Below are positions 52,070 to 60,698 of a stretch of DNA of 64,000 bases, piece after piece. The notes under the pieces are model-generated. The model made no database searches. It had not been told where the DNA came from and was given only the letters and a program-made list of their open reading frames with translations. The stretch is from Sphingobacterium griseoflavum (GTDB lineage: Bacteria > Bacteroidota > Bacteroidia > Sphingobacteriales > Sphingobacteriaceae). The translations under genes and the position numbers were made by a program. The stretch spans positions 1 to 64,000 of the forward strand of contig NZ_BNAF01000013.1 in assembly GCF_014653155.1 (NCBI RefSeq), in the 5' to 3' direction. Numbering within the stretch: position 1 is the first letter of the stretch; each line of letters begins with the position of its first letter.

Positions 52070-53704
52070 ATGAAAAAGATTATTTTATATACACTGGCTT
52101 TATCCTTCGTGGGACTGACATATTCCTGCAAGGATTTCTTGGAAGAGATTCCTCGTAATTCAACTTACGTTGGCGAGTTTTGGAAATCAGACACTGATGT
52201 AAGCAGTGCGGTCGCCGGCAATTATGCCCTGCTGCGTGATGCCATCACAAGTGGCAATTTCGAAAATGTTCCCAGATACTACCTGTACGGGGATGGTGTG
52301 CCGTCCACCTATTTTACTATTCAATACTCGGGAGATGGGTTAGAAGGTGTGCAAACTGGCGACTTCTCTTGGCGATACACGATCGAATCTTATGGCGATT
52401 GGACCAAGTATTACAAGACAATCATTATGAGTAACCTAATCATAGAGAAGGTATCGGCGATGGGGAATGAGTTGTTCGTAAACCAAACAAATCCGACGAG
52501 GTTCAAAAATGAGGCGATAGGCCAAGCGTATTTCCTGCGCGCTCTTTCTTATTTCATGCTTACCCGTACCTGGGGGGATGTTCCTTTGGTGCTGACAACC
52601 TCCAGCGATCCCATTGCGGCCGATCAGGTAGGACGGCAACCGAAAGCAGAGATTCTTGCACAGATAGAGAAAGATTGCCATGAAGCAGCCAAATTGCTGG
52701 GCTGGACCTACACCAACCAAGAGGCTGCTAAAGTCACGGCAAATAAGGGCTCTGTCTATGCGCTGTTGGCACACATGTACCTATGGAGGGCTACCACCAC
52801 AAACCTCAGTTCCAACGATCCCATTATGACCGATGTGAACAGCGCGGACACGACCATTGCAGCGCTTAAAGCCAATGGCGGATATGCACAGGTGGATACG
52901 GCGAATTACTACAACACCTTCATCGGAAAATCGAGGGAAGGTATTTTCGAAATTGCCGCCAGTGAACAGAATCTAGAGGGATCGACAGCACACATTGCTA
53001 CGTTTTTCCTACGCCGCGCACAGATCGACTACTACAATCCGACATATTCTAGGTTCTTTGTGCCTAAGAATTACCTGGCAACACATTATAAACGATCTAT
53101 TGTTGGGTGGATTTGGACCGGAACTTGGGAGTATCGTGCGGCGTCTATTGGCGAAACCGTCATCAACGACGAATACCCTGATCCCGGAGTGGTCGTGACC
53201 GCCGATATGCTGATCGACAGCACCGATGTGAGGATGCGGCGGAACTTTACGGATGTAGCTTCGTCACAGCCTACCTGCGTAAAGTACCAAAATGTGAATT
53301 ACCGTGCGCAAAATAGCGCTTTCATTAGCAACAATACCATTATTTTCCGCTACAGTGACATGCTACTGCTGGAAGCAGAAATTGCGCTGTACAAGAATGA
53401 TGTGGCCAAAGCCATTACCATTATCAATGGCTTCCGTACACGCAATGGCTCAACTAGCTTGATTGCTGCCACAGCGTCTAAAACGGAAGTCATGAAGGAA
53501 TATGTTTTGGAACGGGGTAAAGAACTTTACTTGGAAGGACATATCTACTATGACCTCATCCGTACAAGACAATACGCAGAGTTCATTCCGTGGTTGTCTC
53601 CGCAACGTTTTACGCTTGGTGGTTTCTATTGGCCGGTTTCTCAGCTTCTGTTCAAAAACAATTCGTTTTTAACGCAGACGCCTTATTGGATTGGTAAAGT
53701 ATAA
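52070..53704 (+). CDS. SusD/RagB-family lipoprotein (third locus)
   Basis: 544 aa; lipobox YSC (Cys20, LTYSCKDFLEEIPRNST). SusD signatures: AIGQAYFLRALSYFMLTRTWG in the first half and EYVLERGKELYLEGHIYYDL near the end. It ends FLTQTPYWIGKV rather than the usual NPGW, a minor variant of the family. It is the surface-binding partner of the SusC encoded 9 bp upstream. Confidence 0.94.
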   Translation: MKKIILYTLALSFVGLTYSCKDFLEEIPRNSTYVGEFWKSDTDVSSAVAGNYALLRDAITSGNFENVPRYYLYGDGVPSTYFTIQYSGDGLEGVQTGDFSWRYTIESYGDWTKYYKTIIMSNLIIEKVSAMGNELFVNQTNPTRFKNEAIGQAYFLRALSYFMLTRTWGDVPLVLTTSSDPIAADQVGRQPKAEILAQIEKDCHEAAKLLGWTYTNQEAAKVTANKGSVYALLAHMYLWRATTTNLSSNDPIMTDVNSADTTIAALKANGGYAQVDTANYYNTFIGKSREGIFEIAASEQNLEGSTAHIATFFLRRAQIDYYNPTYSRFFVPKNYLATHYKRSIVGWIWTGTWEYRAASIGETVINDEYPDPGVVVTADMLIDSTDVRMRRNFTDVASSQPTCVKYQNVNYRAQNSAFISNNTIIFRYSDMLLLEAEIALYKNDVAKAITIINGFRTRNGSTSLIAATASKTEVMKEYVLERGKELYLEGHIYYDLIRTRQYAEFIPWLSPQRFTLGGFYWPVSQLLFKNNSFLTQTPYWIGKV

Positions 53705-53713
53705 TTAATAAAA

Positions 53714-54415
53714 ATGACGATGAAAAGATATAACATAATTGGAATCCTACCTGTCTTTTTGCTCTTGCTTTGGACATCCTGCGAAAGCGATGGATATCTG
53801 AATGATGGCGGAAAAGCAGACCCCCATGTCAATATGACGACCTACGATTTCTTAAAATCGCATGGTAAATTTGATTCCCTGGTAGCCATTATTGATCGCG
53901 CCGGCATGAAAGATTTGGTCAATGCGCCCAATACGACCTTTTTCGCTTCAACAGATTATAGCGTGCGCCCCTATGTGTCCGCAAAGAAGCAGGAAAAAAT
54001 TATCGAAACAGGCGATGAAAACATCCAGTTTGGGATAAAGGATATTCCGACGCAGCAACTGGACTCGCTCAAGATGTATATGTTCGATGGCCAGATCGGT
54101 CGGGAAGATTTGACGACAGAAGCGAAATACTATACCAATAAGTTCGGCAACATCCCGAATGTACGTTTTGCCATAAGGCTACAGCGCACGATAGGGTACA
54201 ACGATTATTTGGATTATGTGGAATACCTGAACTTTACCTGGGTTAACGGCACACTTGATACCGACCTCCCCACAGGAGAAGTTATTCCGCCGGCAAACCA
54301 AGATATTTCATACAATTGCCAAACCTCGGGGATCATCACAACGACGGGAACGTTGCACGTGATGCCGGATACACACCGATTGATGTTTAACAGGCAGCGC
54401 ACTGCTAGTAATTGA
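53714..54415 (+). CDS. Fasciclin (FAS1)-domain lipoprotein
   Basis: 233 aa; lipobox TSC (Cys23). A single FAS1-like domain: MTTYDFLKSHGKFDSLVAII as the N-terminal helix, then MKDLVNAPNTTFFASTDYSV, the family's H1-like box, and a closing beta segment QTSGIITTTGTLHVM. FAS1 domains mediate adhesion and can bind polysaccharides; in Bacteroidota they recur as accessory lipoproteins beside SusCD pairs. It lies 9 bp after susD and 8 bp before the DUF5007-like gene. Confidence 0.83.
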   Translation: MTMKRYNIIGILPVFLLLLWTSCESDGYLNDGGKADPHVNMTTYDFLKSHGKFDSLVAIIDRAGMKDLVNAPNTTFFASTDYSVRPYVSAKKQEKIIETGDENIQFGIKDIPTQQLDSLKMYMFDGQIGREDLTTEAKYYTNKFGNIPNVRFAIRLQRTIGYNDYLDYVEYLNFTWVNGTLDTDLPTGEVIPPANQDISYNCQTSGIITTTGTLHVMPDTHRLMFNRQRTASN

Positions 54416-54423
54416 TGATTTAG

Positions 54424-55422
54424 ATGACCGATATGAAGATTTGTATATACATGGCTATGATAACTGGATTGTTATTGAGCCTTACCTCATGCGAGAAGAT
54501 CGAAAAAGGATTTTTGAGCGATAGCCCTCGCTATGTGAATGGCACTATCGTAGTACCTCGAGGCGGTATCTATGTTGCTTCTGAAAAGATAAATGCAGAT
54601 GGATCTACGCCACCCTACACCTTTAAATTGTTGAATTTACGCGATAAGAATACAGGTGCAGCGGCTCCTGCCGAGTTTTTTACTAAATATGACGTGCTTA
54701 CTTTCAAACAGGGGTTGGTCTTTGATGCCAGTAAAGATACGACGGTAGAGCTATTGAATGCGAAGCGCGAGACAGTAAGCCGTACACCTTTTGAATTCAA
54801 CGAAGTAAGCGGACAGCTTGTTTTTAATCGTTCGTCGTCCAATTTACCTTTGGGCAATTACATTTTCGATGTGGAGATGGCTAACGTAACAGGCAAAAAG
54901 ATGTTTCAGAACTTTGGAGAGATCAGTATTGTGGATCCAGCTCTGCAAGATTACTTTCAAGTAACCTATCAAGCAGCTACCGGATCAAATTCGTCCGAGA
55001 CATTTTTCACGACCAGCGCTCCGCAGGTAACATGTGAACGTATTTCTGGCGAAGGCGCACGTGTGATCTTGAAGATCGTCGACAAAAACGGCGATCCATT
55101 TGATCCTTCAGCAGGCGAGGTTATCCGTCGCGGCGATAGACCCACTTTTGAAAGCCACGTGAAATTCAATCCTGTCGTTGAAACCGACACGGCCTTGATC
55201 TGTGATTTTGAAGTGGCGCCCTTTCCGTTAACGAATTTTTTTGATGGCGTGACCGATTGGGGCTATCTGATCTATTATCGTATTCCTAGCCGTTTTGCAA
55301 CGGTGGACGGTTATGGACCAGGTCTGAACGTGAATCCCGTTTTCGGATTTAGGGTGCTCATGGAGGGTACCTACATCGTGCAAGTCAGACTTCCTAGCGT
55401 GACCCGCATAGCAACGAGATAA
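54424..55422 (+). CDS. DUF5007-like surface lipoprotein
   Basis: 332 aa; lipobox TSC (Cys23, SLTSCEKIEKGFLSD). An all-beta protein with repeating immunoglobulin-like segments (VVPRGGIYVASEKINADGST, YTFKLLNLRDKNTGA, GQLVFNRSSSNLPLGNYIFD). The family assignment to DUF5007 is from recall of similar FAS1-neighbouring lipoproteins and is tentative. Likely a glycan- or protein-binding component of the SusCD complex. The operon ends with the terminator-like hairpin at 55445. Confidence 0.7.
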   Translation: MTDMKICIYMAMITGLLLSLTSCEKIEKGFLSDSPRYVNGTIVVPRGGIYVASEKINADGSTPPYTFKLLNLRDKNTGAAAPAEFFTKYDVLTFKQGLVFDASKDTTVELLNAKRETVSRTPFEFNEVSGQLVFNRSSSNLPLGNYIFDVEMANVTGKKMFQNFGEISIVDPALQDYFQVTYQAATGSNSSETFFTTSAPQVTCERISGEGARVILKIVDKNGDPFDPSAGEVIRRGDRPTFESHVKFNPVVETDTALICDFEVAPFPLTNFFDGVTDWGYLIYYRIPSRFATVDGYGPGLNVNPVFGFRVLMEGTYIVQVRLPSVTRIATR

Positions 55423-55424
55423 TA

Positions 55425-55476
55425 TTGTTTAGTTAGTCTAGTTTGGCCGCCTATTCTCGATAGTGCGGCCTTTTTT
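55425..55476 (+). terminator. Terminator with conserved upstream motif (copy B)
   Basis: TTGTTTAGTTAGT (55425-55437) then a GGCCGC / GCGGCC stem (55445-55450, 55465-55470) extended by CTAT/ATAG, followed by six T. It starts 3 bp after the stop codon and is the second copy of the element at 45821-45866. Confidence 0.85.
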
Positions 55477-55657
55477 GTGCTATAGTGTCGCCCGTCTTGT
55501 GTTTCTTCTATCCCGTATGTTGACGTTACATGCCCTATTGATTTGGTTAGCACGCCGATCCATGCTTTTCTTCACGATCCTTCTGCGGCAATGGATGGAA
55601 AAATAGCTGCTCACATATGGACTGCTGCGAAAACCATGCATGCAAAATAAAAAGAAA

Positions 55658-55685
55658 GCGGGTCAATTCTATCGAAGTGACCCGC
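55658..55685 (-). terminator. Terminator of the DUF5695-like gene
   Basis: GCGGGTCA / TGACCCGC stem (55658-55665, 55678-55685) with a 12-nt loop; on the minus strand a T-rich stretch follows. It lies 32 bp after the stop of the 908-aa gene. Confidence 0.8.
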
Positions 55686-55716
55686 CTGCATGTAAAACAA
55701 GCCTATTAATCCGTCT

Positions 55717-58443
55717 TTATTTGCCGGTTCTAACCAGCTTAACGATCGCGGCCTGGCCGGGAATGACGTAGCGGCCCTGCTGATCTTTTGGTGCATCTTT
55801 TACGATGTAACCGCTTGTTGCTGGTAAGTTCAATAAGGTTTCTGGCGTAAACGTGGGATGATCAACGCCCACATGCAACACGATCTCTTTGCTTTTCGTA
55901 TCATAAATGAACGAATTGATCTGGCCGGCATCGGTGGTTAGCCAAAGTTTTTCTTCGGCAAGGAACACACGGCCTTTGGATGCAGTTTTCACCTCGACCT
56001 TTATCTGGTCTTTGTCTTGGCTTAAGCTACCGCTAAAGGCTAGCCAACCGAATTCTGGATGTCGAATGATATAGGTGCCGGAATTTACCGCATAACCATA
56101 AAATCCTGATCCGTAATCGCCCGATATCCCGTCGTTTGCCAAAGTAGACGGGTAGGAGTGGAAGGCGCCGGGTGCGAATCCGTCCTGTGTCACATTCGCC
56201 AAGGCACCCATCATACCGGCATGTCCCACCCGAAGGAGGTAAAAGTCCGTTGGGTTTTCCCGGTAGTCGGCCAACACCGGAATCGCATTCAAGGCCGATC
56301 CATAATGATGAATCTGCCGTTCGATACGTGCTAGCTTGCCCCCGTAAACAAAATCCCAGTATCTTCGGGCGCTACCGTTATAGCCCCAGTGCGGCACGGT
56401 AGGCATGTAGGCCAATATCGCGTTCAGCGTGACCTGTGCTTTCTCGTCGAATCCGAAATATTTAGACCAAACATACACCTCTTCTTGGCCGGTCGAGTCC
56501 CACGGCATTTCGCTTCCGAAAGGATAATTTAACGTCTTCCAGTGCAGCGCACGCTCTTTCATGAGGGCTTCTAGCTGCTGTGCCGACTCGATCAGTCCCT
56601 CCTTTTTGAGATCCATCAGGATCAATAAAAAGACACTACCCTCCATCTGGCCGAACTGGGCATAGTGCGGTGCCTTTTCGACCATAGCGACAGTCGTCTG
56701 AAACGCACGTTCGAGGTAGGTCTCCCACGGCTCTTCTGTTACCAATTGCCGGTAATTTCGAGCGAGACGATACAGCACCCAGTGCGCGGCTGCCACATGC
56801 GGGTAGTTGTACGAACGGCCGATATTGTCCGCCTCCTTTTTGGGCCATGCTGCCCAGGTCTTGTAATTGATGGCGTCGCTGTAGGTGCCTTTTGGAAAGG
56901 AATCAGGCTCATAGTAAAAGAGGCTTTTCACCACGCCGTATTTGTCCTTCCCTTCCTTATGCTGTATCCGGCCAAACATGGTCTGATGGGCAAATCGTTT
57001 CAACTTATTGATCTCTTCCACATTGGGTTGCAAAAGTTGCTTCATGATGGCTGCCAACCAGCTGGCGGCACCCGCCTCGTCGCTAAGGCCTGCAAACCAA
57101 GCATTTTGATGCTGTGTGACCGGACTTTTCGTTTCGTAATCGTACGTGATCACGGATGGCGAACGCCCAAAAGGATCGTTCGGGTTTTCGTACCATTGCG
57201 CTGTTGTCAAAAAGTGTCCCAAATCTTTGACGACCTCGTCTTCTGGTTTGATGACCTTGTACTGAATGGTCTGTACCAGTCCGTCGGCATACGTGATCTG
57301 TAAACGGGAGCGCCCCCAAGTATGGCCTTTCACGGTATAGCTCGCCCATTTTCCTGCCGTTTGGGGCCCTGCTTCCACCGATAAGGAACCCGAAGGGTAG
57401 ATATCCATCTTCTTTATCTTTTTGCCATATTTTAAAAACAGTTTAGCGGGGTTGTCCATCGGTAGCAAGTAGCCTGGAGCGCCCACCGCAACAGGTCTAT
57501 TTTGGCGGACCAGCTCTTCTTCGATTTGTTTAATACTAGGCGCCAACACAAAACGCACGGCGAAACTTTTCGATTCGCCGGGTTTCAACAGGGTTGATGT
57601 AGGCTCGTTCCATTGCTGCACGCCCTTCCAATCAGTTTCTGCGTAGGCTTTGCTATGGATCACCCACTCGTGAAAGCCTTCAAATGTGATGCTGCGCGGA
57701 GTAGGATCGCTATTGATGGGATTGTACGCCTCGAAAGCGGCGTTTTCCTGCGGCAAAACCAATAGGCTTGGTCCGCGACCATGTAGGCGGTTAACCTGCA
57801 GGTAGCCCGCATCTTTACCGATATAGGGGTCAAAGAATACATTGTCGGCATGGGCGCTGTCCAGATTCTTCCAGTCCATGTTGTTATTGAAGATCATGGG
57901 GATGCCCAATGCGCCGACTTCATAGCTTTCTTTTGTGCTGTTTTTGATGACAAAGCGTAAAACAAGGTCGCCGTCTTTATTTTCCCACACGCGGGTAACT
58001 TGCAGCGGAATGCCGCCTAAAGTGGGACGCATATCTGCAGCCGCCAGTGTTCTTCCCGAAACCCTAAGCGCACTCACCGGCTGGCGATCCTTCGCCGAAG
58101 AATAAGGGATCCAAGCGGACGAACCCACTTGGCGGATGGAGAGATTAATGTCCCCCAGATGAAAGAATTTATTCCGATCGCGCTTGTCCAACAGCTCGTC
58201 TGGCGTGTAGTCAAATTGTGCGTCGTCTTTCAGCTTCAGGGAAGCCACAGTTTGCGAGGCCGTCAGAAGCTGTAGGTTCAGTTTGGATAGTTGAAAGCTG
58301 TTGCTTCCTTTTTCGATGCCCAAGGTGGCGGGCTGCTTCTTTACCTGCTCCCAAAATGGGTTTTGTGCATATAGATCGCCGCAAAAAGGCGCCTGCAACA
58401 ACATGAGGGCAAGAGGGAGGTGGAGTGCTTTACGCATATACAT
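55717..58443 (-). CDS. Secreted DUF5695-like putative glycosidase
   Basis: 908 aa; signal peptide to about residue 26 (CGDLYAQ). The N-terminal half is beta-rich (FQLSKLNLQLLTASQTVASL, LRVSGRTLAAADMRPTLGG). The C-terminal half is helical, with aromatic-acid clusters like those of alpha/alpha-barrel hydrolases (DAINYKTWAAWPKKEADNIG, YNYPHVAAAHWVLYRLARN, NYPFGSEMPWDSTGQEE, GFDEKAQVTLNAILAYMP). This layout matches the DUF5695 group, thought to be carbohydrate-active but without an assigned substrate; both name and activity are recalled, not searched. It converges on the third SusCD operon and is probably its degradative enzyme. Confidence 0.7.
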   Translation of the reverse strand: MYMRKALHLPLALMLLQAPFCGDLYAQNPFWEQVKKQPATLGIEKGSNSFQLSKLNLQLLTASQTVASLKLKDDAQFDYTPDELLDKRDRNKFFHLGDINLSIRQVGSSAWIPYSSAKDRQPVSALRVSGRTLAAADMRPTLGGIPLQVTRVWENKDGDLVLRFVIKNSTKESYEVGALGIPMIFNNNMDWKNLDSAHADNVFFDPYIGKDAGYLQVNRLHGRGPSLLVLPQENAAFEAYNPINSDPTPRSITFEGFHEWVIHSKAYAETDWKGVQQWNEPTSTLLKPGESKSFAVRFVLAPSIKQIEEELVRQNRPVAVGAPGYLLPMDNPAKLFLKYGKKIKKMDIYPSGSLSVEAGPQTAGKWASYTVKGHTWGRSRLQITYADGLVQTIQYKVIKPEDEVVKDLGHFLTTAQWYENPNDPFGRSPSVITYDYETKSPVTQHQNAWFAGLSDEAGAASWLAAIMKQLLQPNVEEINKLKRFAHQTMFGRIQHKEGKDKYGVVKSLFYYEPDSFPKGTYSDAINYKTWAAWPKKEADNIGRSYNYPHVAAAHWVLYRLARNYRQLVTEEPWETYLERAFQTTVAMVEKAPHYAQFGQMEGSVFLLILMDLKKEGLIESAQQLEALMKERALHWKTLNYPFGSEMPWDSTGQEEVYVWSKYFGFDEKAQVTLNAILAYMPTVPHWGYNGSARRYWDFVYGGKLARIERQIHHYGSALNAIPVLADYRENPTDFYLLRVGHAGMMGALANVTQDGFAPGAFHSYPSTLANDGISGDYGSGFYGYAVNSGTYIIRHPEFGWLAFSGSLSQDKDQIKVEVKTASKGRVFLAEEKLWLTTDAGQINSFIYDTKSKEIVLHVGVDHPTFTPETLLNLPATSGYIVKDAPKDQQGRYVIPGQAAIVKLVRTGK

Positions 58444-58833
58444 GATTTCTTTTCTATGTTAACTGAAGGTCGTTTTGTTAAGACTAGGTCAACTAAACTT
58501 AACAAAAGTAATTCGTTGCGATTGTTTTTTATTGTCGGATATTGGCTTTCATGCTGCAAAAATTAACCCAAATAGCTGCTGTTGATGGATGTGGAATGGA
58601 CGGCCCGCGCTTTGGTTTCGTTCTTTTCTTTTTGAAGCGATGAAGGAAGGGATGTGAAGCATAAAGATATAAAGGAGATGTGAGAATGTGTTGCTTATAT
58701 TTTAACCAAATATGACCTGATTTTCACTTTAATCTTCACGAGCCCTTGTTAATATTATCTTAATGTCGTAACTTTCATTCATACTAATCTGGAGTGTTAA
58801 CAAAGATTACTCACGATCTAACAAGGTTCAATT
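58444..58833. other. Divergent promoter region between DUF5695-like gene and araC
   Basis: 390 bp without a gene. It holds a plausible promoter for the AraC gene at 58746-58776 and, on the other strand, the leader of the 908-aa protein gene. No clear inverted repeats for a shared operator were found. Confidence 0.45.
58746..58776 (+). promoter_or_regulatory. Candidate promoter of the AraC-family gene
   Basis: TTG at 58746-58748, 20 bp spacer, then TAACTTTC at 58769-58776, matching seven of eight bases of TAnnTTTG with near-ideal spacing. Located 58 bp upstream of the ATG. Confidence 0.45.
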
Positions 58834-59697
58834 ATGAAAATGATTCAATTTAATGTACCCTCTCCAAAGGATAAGTCCGTTTATGTGCAGGAGGATAAGC
58901 TGTCAGACTTTTACCCTTATTTTCATAAACACGAAGAGTATCAATTCATGTGGATCGTAAAAGGCGAGGGCACGCTATTCCTCGCGGATAGTTTCCACCC
59001 TTTTCGAGCGGATGATATTTTTCTTTTAGGGCCTAACCAACCACACGTTTTCAAGCGAAATGCGGACTCATTGGAGCACACCGAGGTCGAGTCGGTATCC
59101 ATATTCTTCAACTTAAAAGGATCGCTTTCCAGTTTGTTCCATATGCCGGAACTCGGTAGTATCCTGGCGTTTATTTTGCAGAACAATAATGGTTTTAAAG
59201 TTCCCAACACCTATACCGGTAGAATCAAACGTAGAATAGCTCTGCTGAAAAAAGCGGACACGATGGATCAGCTGCTCAGTTTTTTCTTTTTGCTCAAGGA
59301 GCTCAGTTTGGTGTCACACGAACTAAAACCCCTTTCGGTAACCACAGTGCTGAACAAGGACGATGGCTTCCTTCGCATTAACGAGGTGTGCCGTTATATC
59401 AAAGATAATTTTAGACGGGCGATCACGCTGGAAGAAGCTGCTGACCATGCAAACTTGACACCCCAGGCATTTTGCCGCTACTTTAAAAAGCATACGGGAT
59501 TGACTTTTGTCAGTTACTTGAGCGAGCTGCGTATACAAGAGGCTTGCAAGCTCATTACATCGCAAAGATATGAAAGCATTGGGCTTGTTGCGTACAATTC
59601 GGGCTTCAATAGCATCACCAACTTTAACCGCGTTTTTCGCTCTGTAACGGGTTTTTCACCGAAAGAATACTACGGGCGTTACAAAAATAACGTGTAG
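58834..59697 (+). CDS. AraC-family transcriptional regulator
   Basis: 287 aa. N-terminal cupin-like sensor (FYPYFHKHEEYQFMWIVKGEG, LADSFHPFRADDIFLLGPNQPH) at residues ~30-75. The C-terminal double helix-turn-helix is at ~185-285: ITLEEAADHANLTPQAFCRYFKKHTG and the second HTH IGLVAYNSGFNSITNFNRVFR with the closing GFSPKEYY signature. The first gene of the hydroxyproline operon starts about 100 bp downstream, so it is the likely local activator, with hydroxyproline or a pathway intermediate as the probable signal (inference). Confidence 0.9.
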   Translation: MKMIQFNVPSPKDKSVYVQEDKLSDFYPYFHKHEEYQFMWIVKGEGTLFLADSFHPFRADDIFLLGPNQPHVFKRNADSLEHTEVESVSIFFNLKGSLSSLFHMPELGSILAFILQNNNGFKVPNTYTGRIKRRIALLKKADTMDQLLSFFFLLKELSLVSHELKPLSVTTVLNKDDGFLRINEVCRYIKDNFRRAITLEEAADHANLTPQAFCRYFKKHTGLTFVSYLSELRIQEACKLITSQRYESIGLVAYNSGFNSITNFNRVFRSVTGFSPKEYYGRYKNNV

Positions 59698-59794
59698 CGC
59701 CAGCGAGGTGTTAAAATATGGTGAGTATTGATTAAATCTCGACTAGCAAATTACTCGAATAGGCCATAGTTTTGAAAAAAAACAATTATTATTT

Positions 59795-60694
59795 ATGGCT
59801 AATTTAAATTGGAGTGGAATTTTCCCGGCGATGTTAACACCATTTCACGAAGATGGTGAATTAAACTTAGAAATGCTTTCGGTCAATATTGAAGCGCAGC
59901 TTGCTGCGGGAATTCATGGATTGATTTTAGCCGGATCTTTAGGCGAAGCAAGTACATTAACCACAGACGAGAAATTCGAGTTGTTAGCATATACATTGAA
60001 AGTGGTAAATGGCCGGGTCCCCGTATTGCTTAATCTGACAGAGAATACAACAAAGGCAGCCGTAGCGTTTGCAAAGCGGGCAGAGCAGGAAGGTGCAGAT
60101 GGCTTGATGGTGCTTCCTCCGATGCGTTACAAAGGAGATGACCGCGAAGTCGTTGCTTATTTCAAAGCGATAGCGCAAGCCTCAGCATTACCTATCTTGG
60201 TGTATAATAACCCGGTTGACTATGCCACCTATATATCATTGGATATGTTCGAAGAGCTGTTGCAGGAACCTACCATCCAAGCGGTCAAAGAATCAACACG
60301 CGATTTAACAAATATTACCCGATTACGCAACCGCTTCGGCGATCGCTTAAAAATTCTTGGTGGCGTAGATACCATTTTCTTGGAGTCTATCGCACTGGGC
60401 GCAGATGGCATCGTAGGAGGGTTGGTAGATGCTTTTCCCAAGGAAACCTACGCGATTTACGACTTGGTAAAAAAAGGTGAATTAGAAAAAGCACTGGAAA
60501 TCTATAGGTGGTTTATGCCACTTTTGGAACTTGATATCCACCCTAAGCTCGTGCAATACATCAAATTAGCGGCAAGTAAAGTAGATCTCAGCACGCCGTT
60601 TACCCGAGCTCCTCGGTTGGAACTTGTGGGGGAAGAAAAAGAAGCAATTACTAAAATAATCGACGATGCATTAGCATCAAGACCTCAACTTTAA
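59795..60694 (+). CDS. DHDPS-family lyase, probably pyrroline-4-hydroxy-2-carboxylate deaminase
   Basis: 299 aa class-I aldolase of the DapA/NanA superfamily. Schiff-base Lys165 (AVKESTRDL), proton-shuttle Tyr137 (ILVYNNP), N-terminal ALxTPF-like AMLTPFHEDGEL, and GSLGEASTLTTDEK in place of the GTTGE seen in DapA. The operon with hydroxyproline epimerase, aldehyde dehydrogenase and D-amino-acid dehydrogenase assigns it to conversion of 1-pyrroline-4-hydroxy-2-carboxylate to 2-oxoglutarate semialdehyde with loss of ammonia. Lysine-pathway DapA is less likely in this context. Confidence 0.85.
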   Translation: MANLNWSGIFPAMLTPFHEDGELNLEMLSVNIEAQLAAGIHGLILAGSLGEASTLTTDEKFELLAYTLKVVNGRVPVLLNLTENTTKAAVAFAKRAEQEGADGLMVLPPMRYKGDDREVVAYFKAIAQASALPILVYNNPVDYATYISLDMFEELLQEPTIQAVKESTRDLTNITRLRNRFGDRLKILGGVDTIFLESIALGADGIVGGLVDAFPKETYAIYDLVKKGELEKALEIYRWFMPLLELDIHPKLVQYIKLAASKVDLSTPFTRAPRLELVGEEKEAITKIIDDALASRPQL

Positions 60695-60698
60695 TTTT

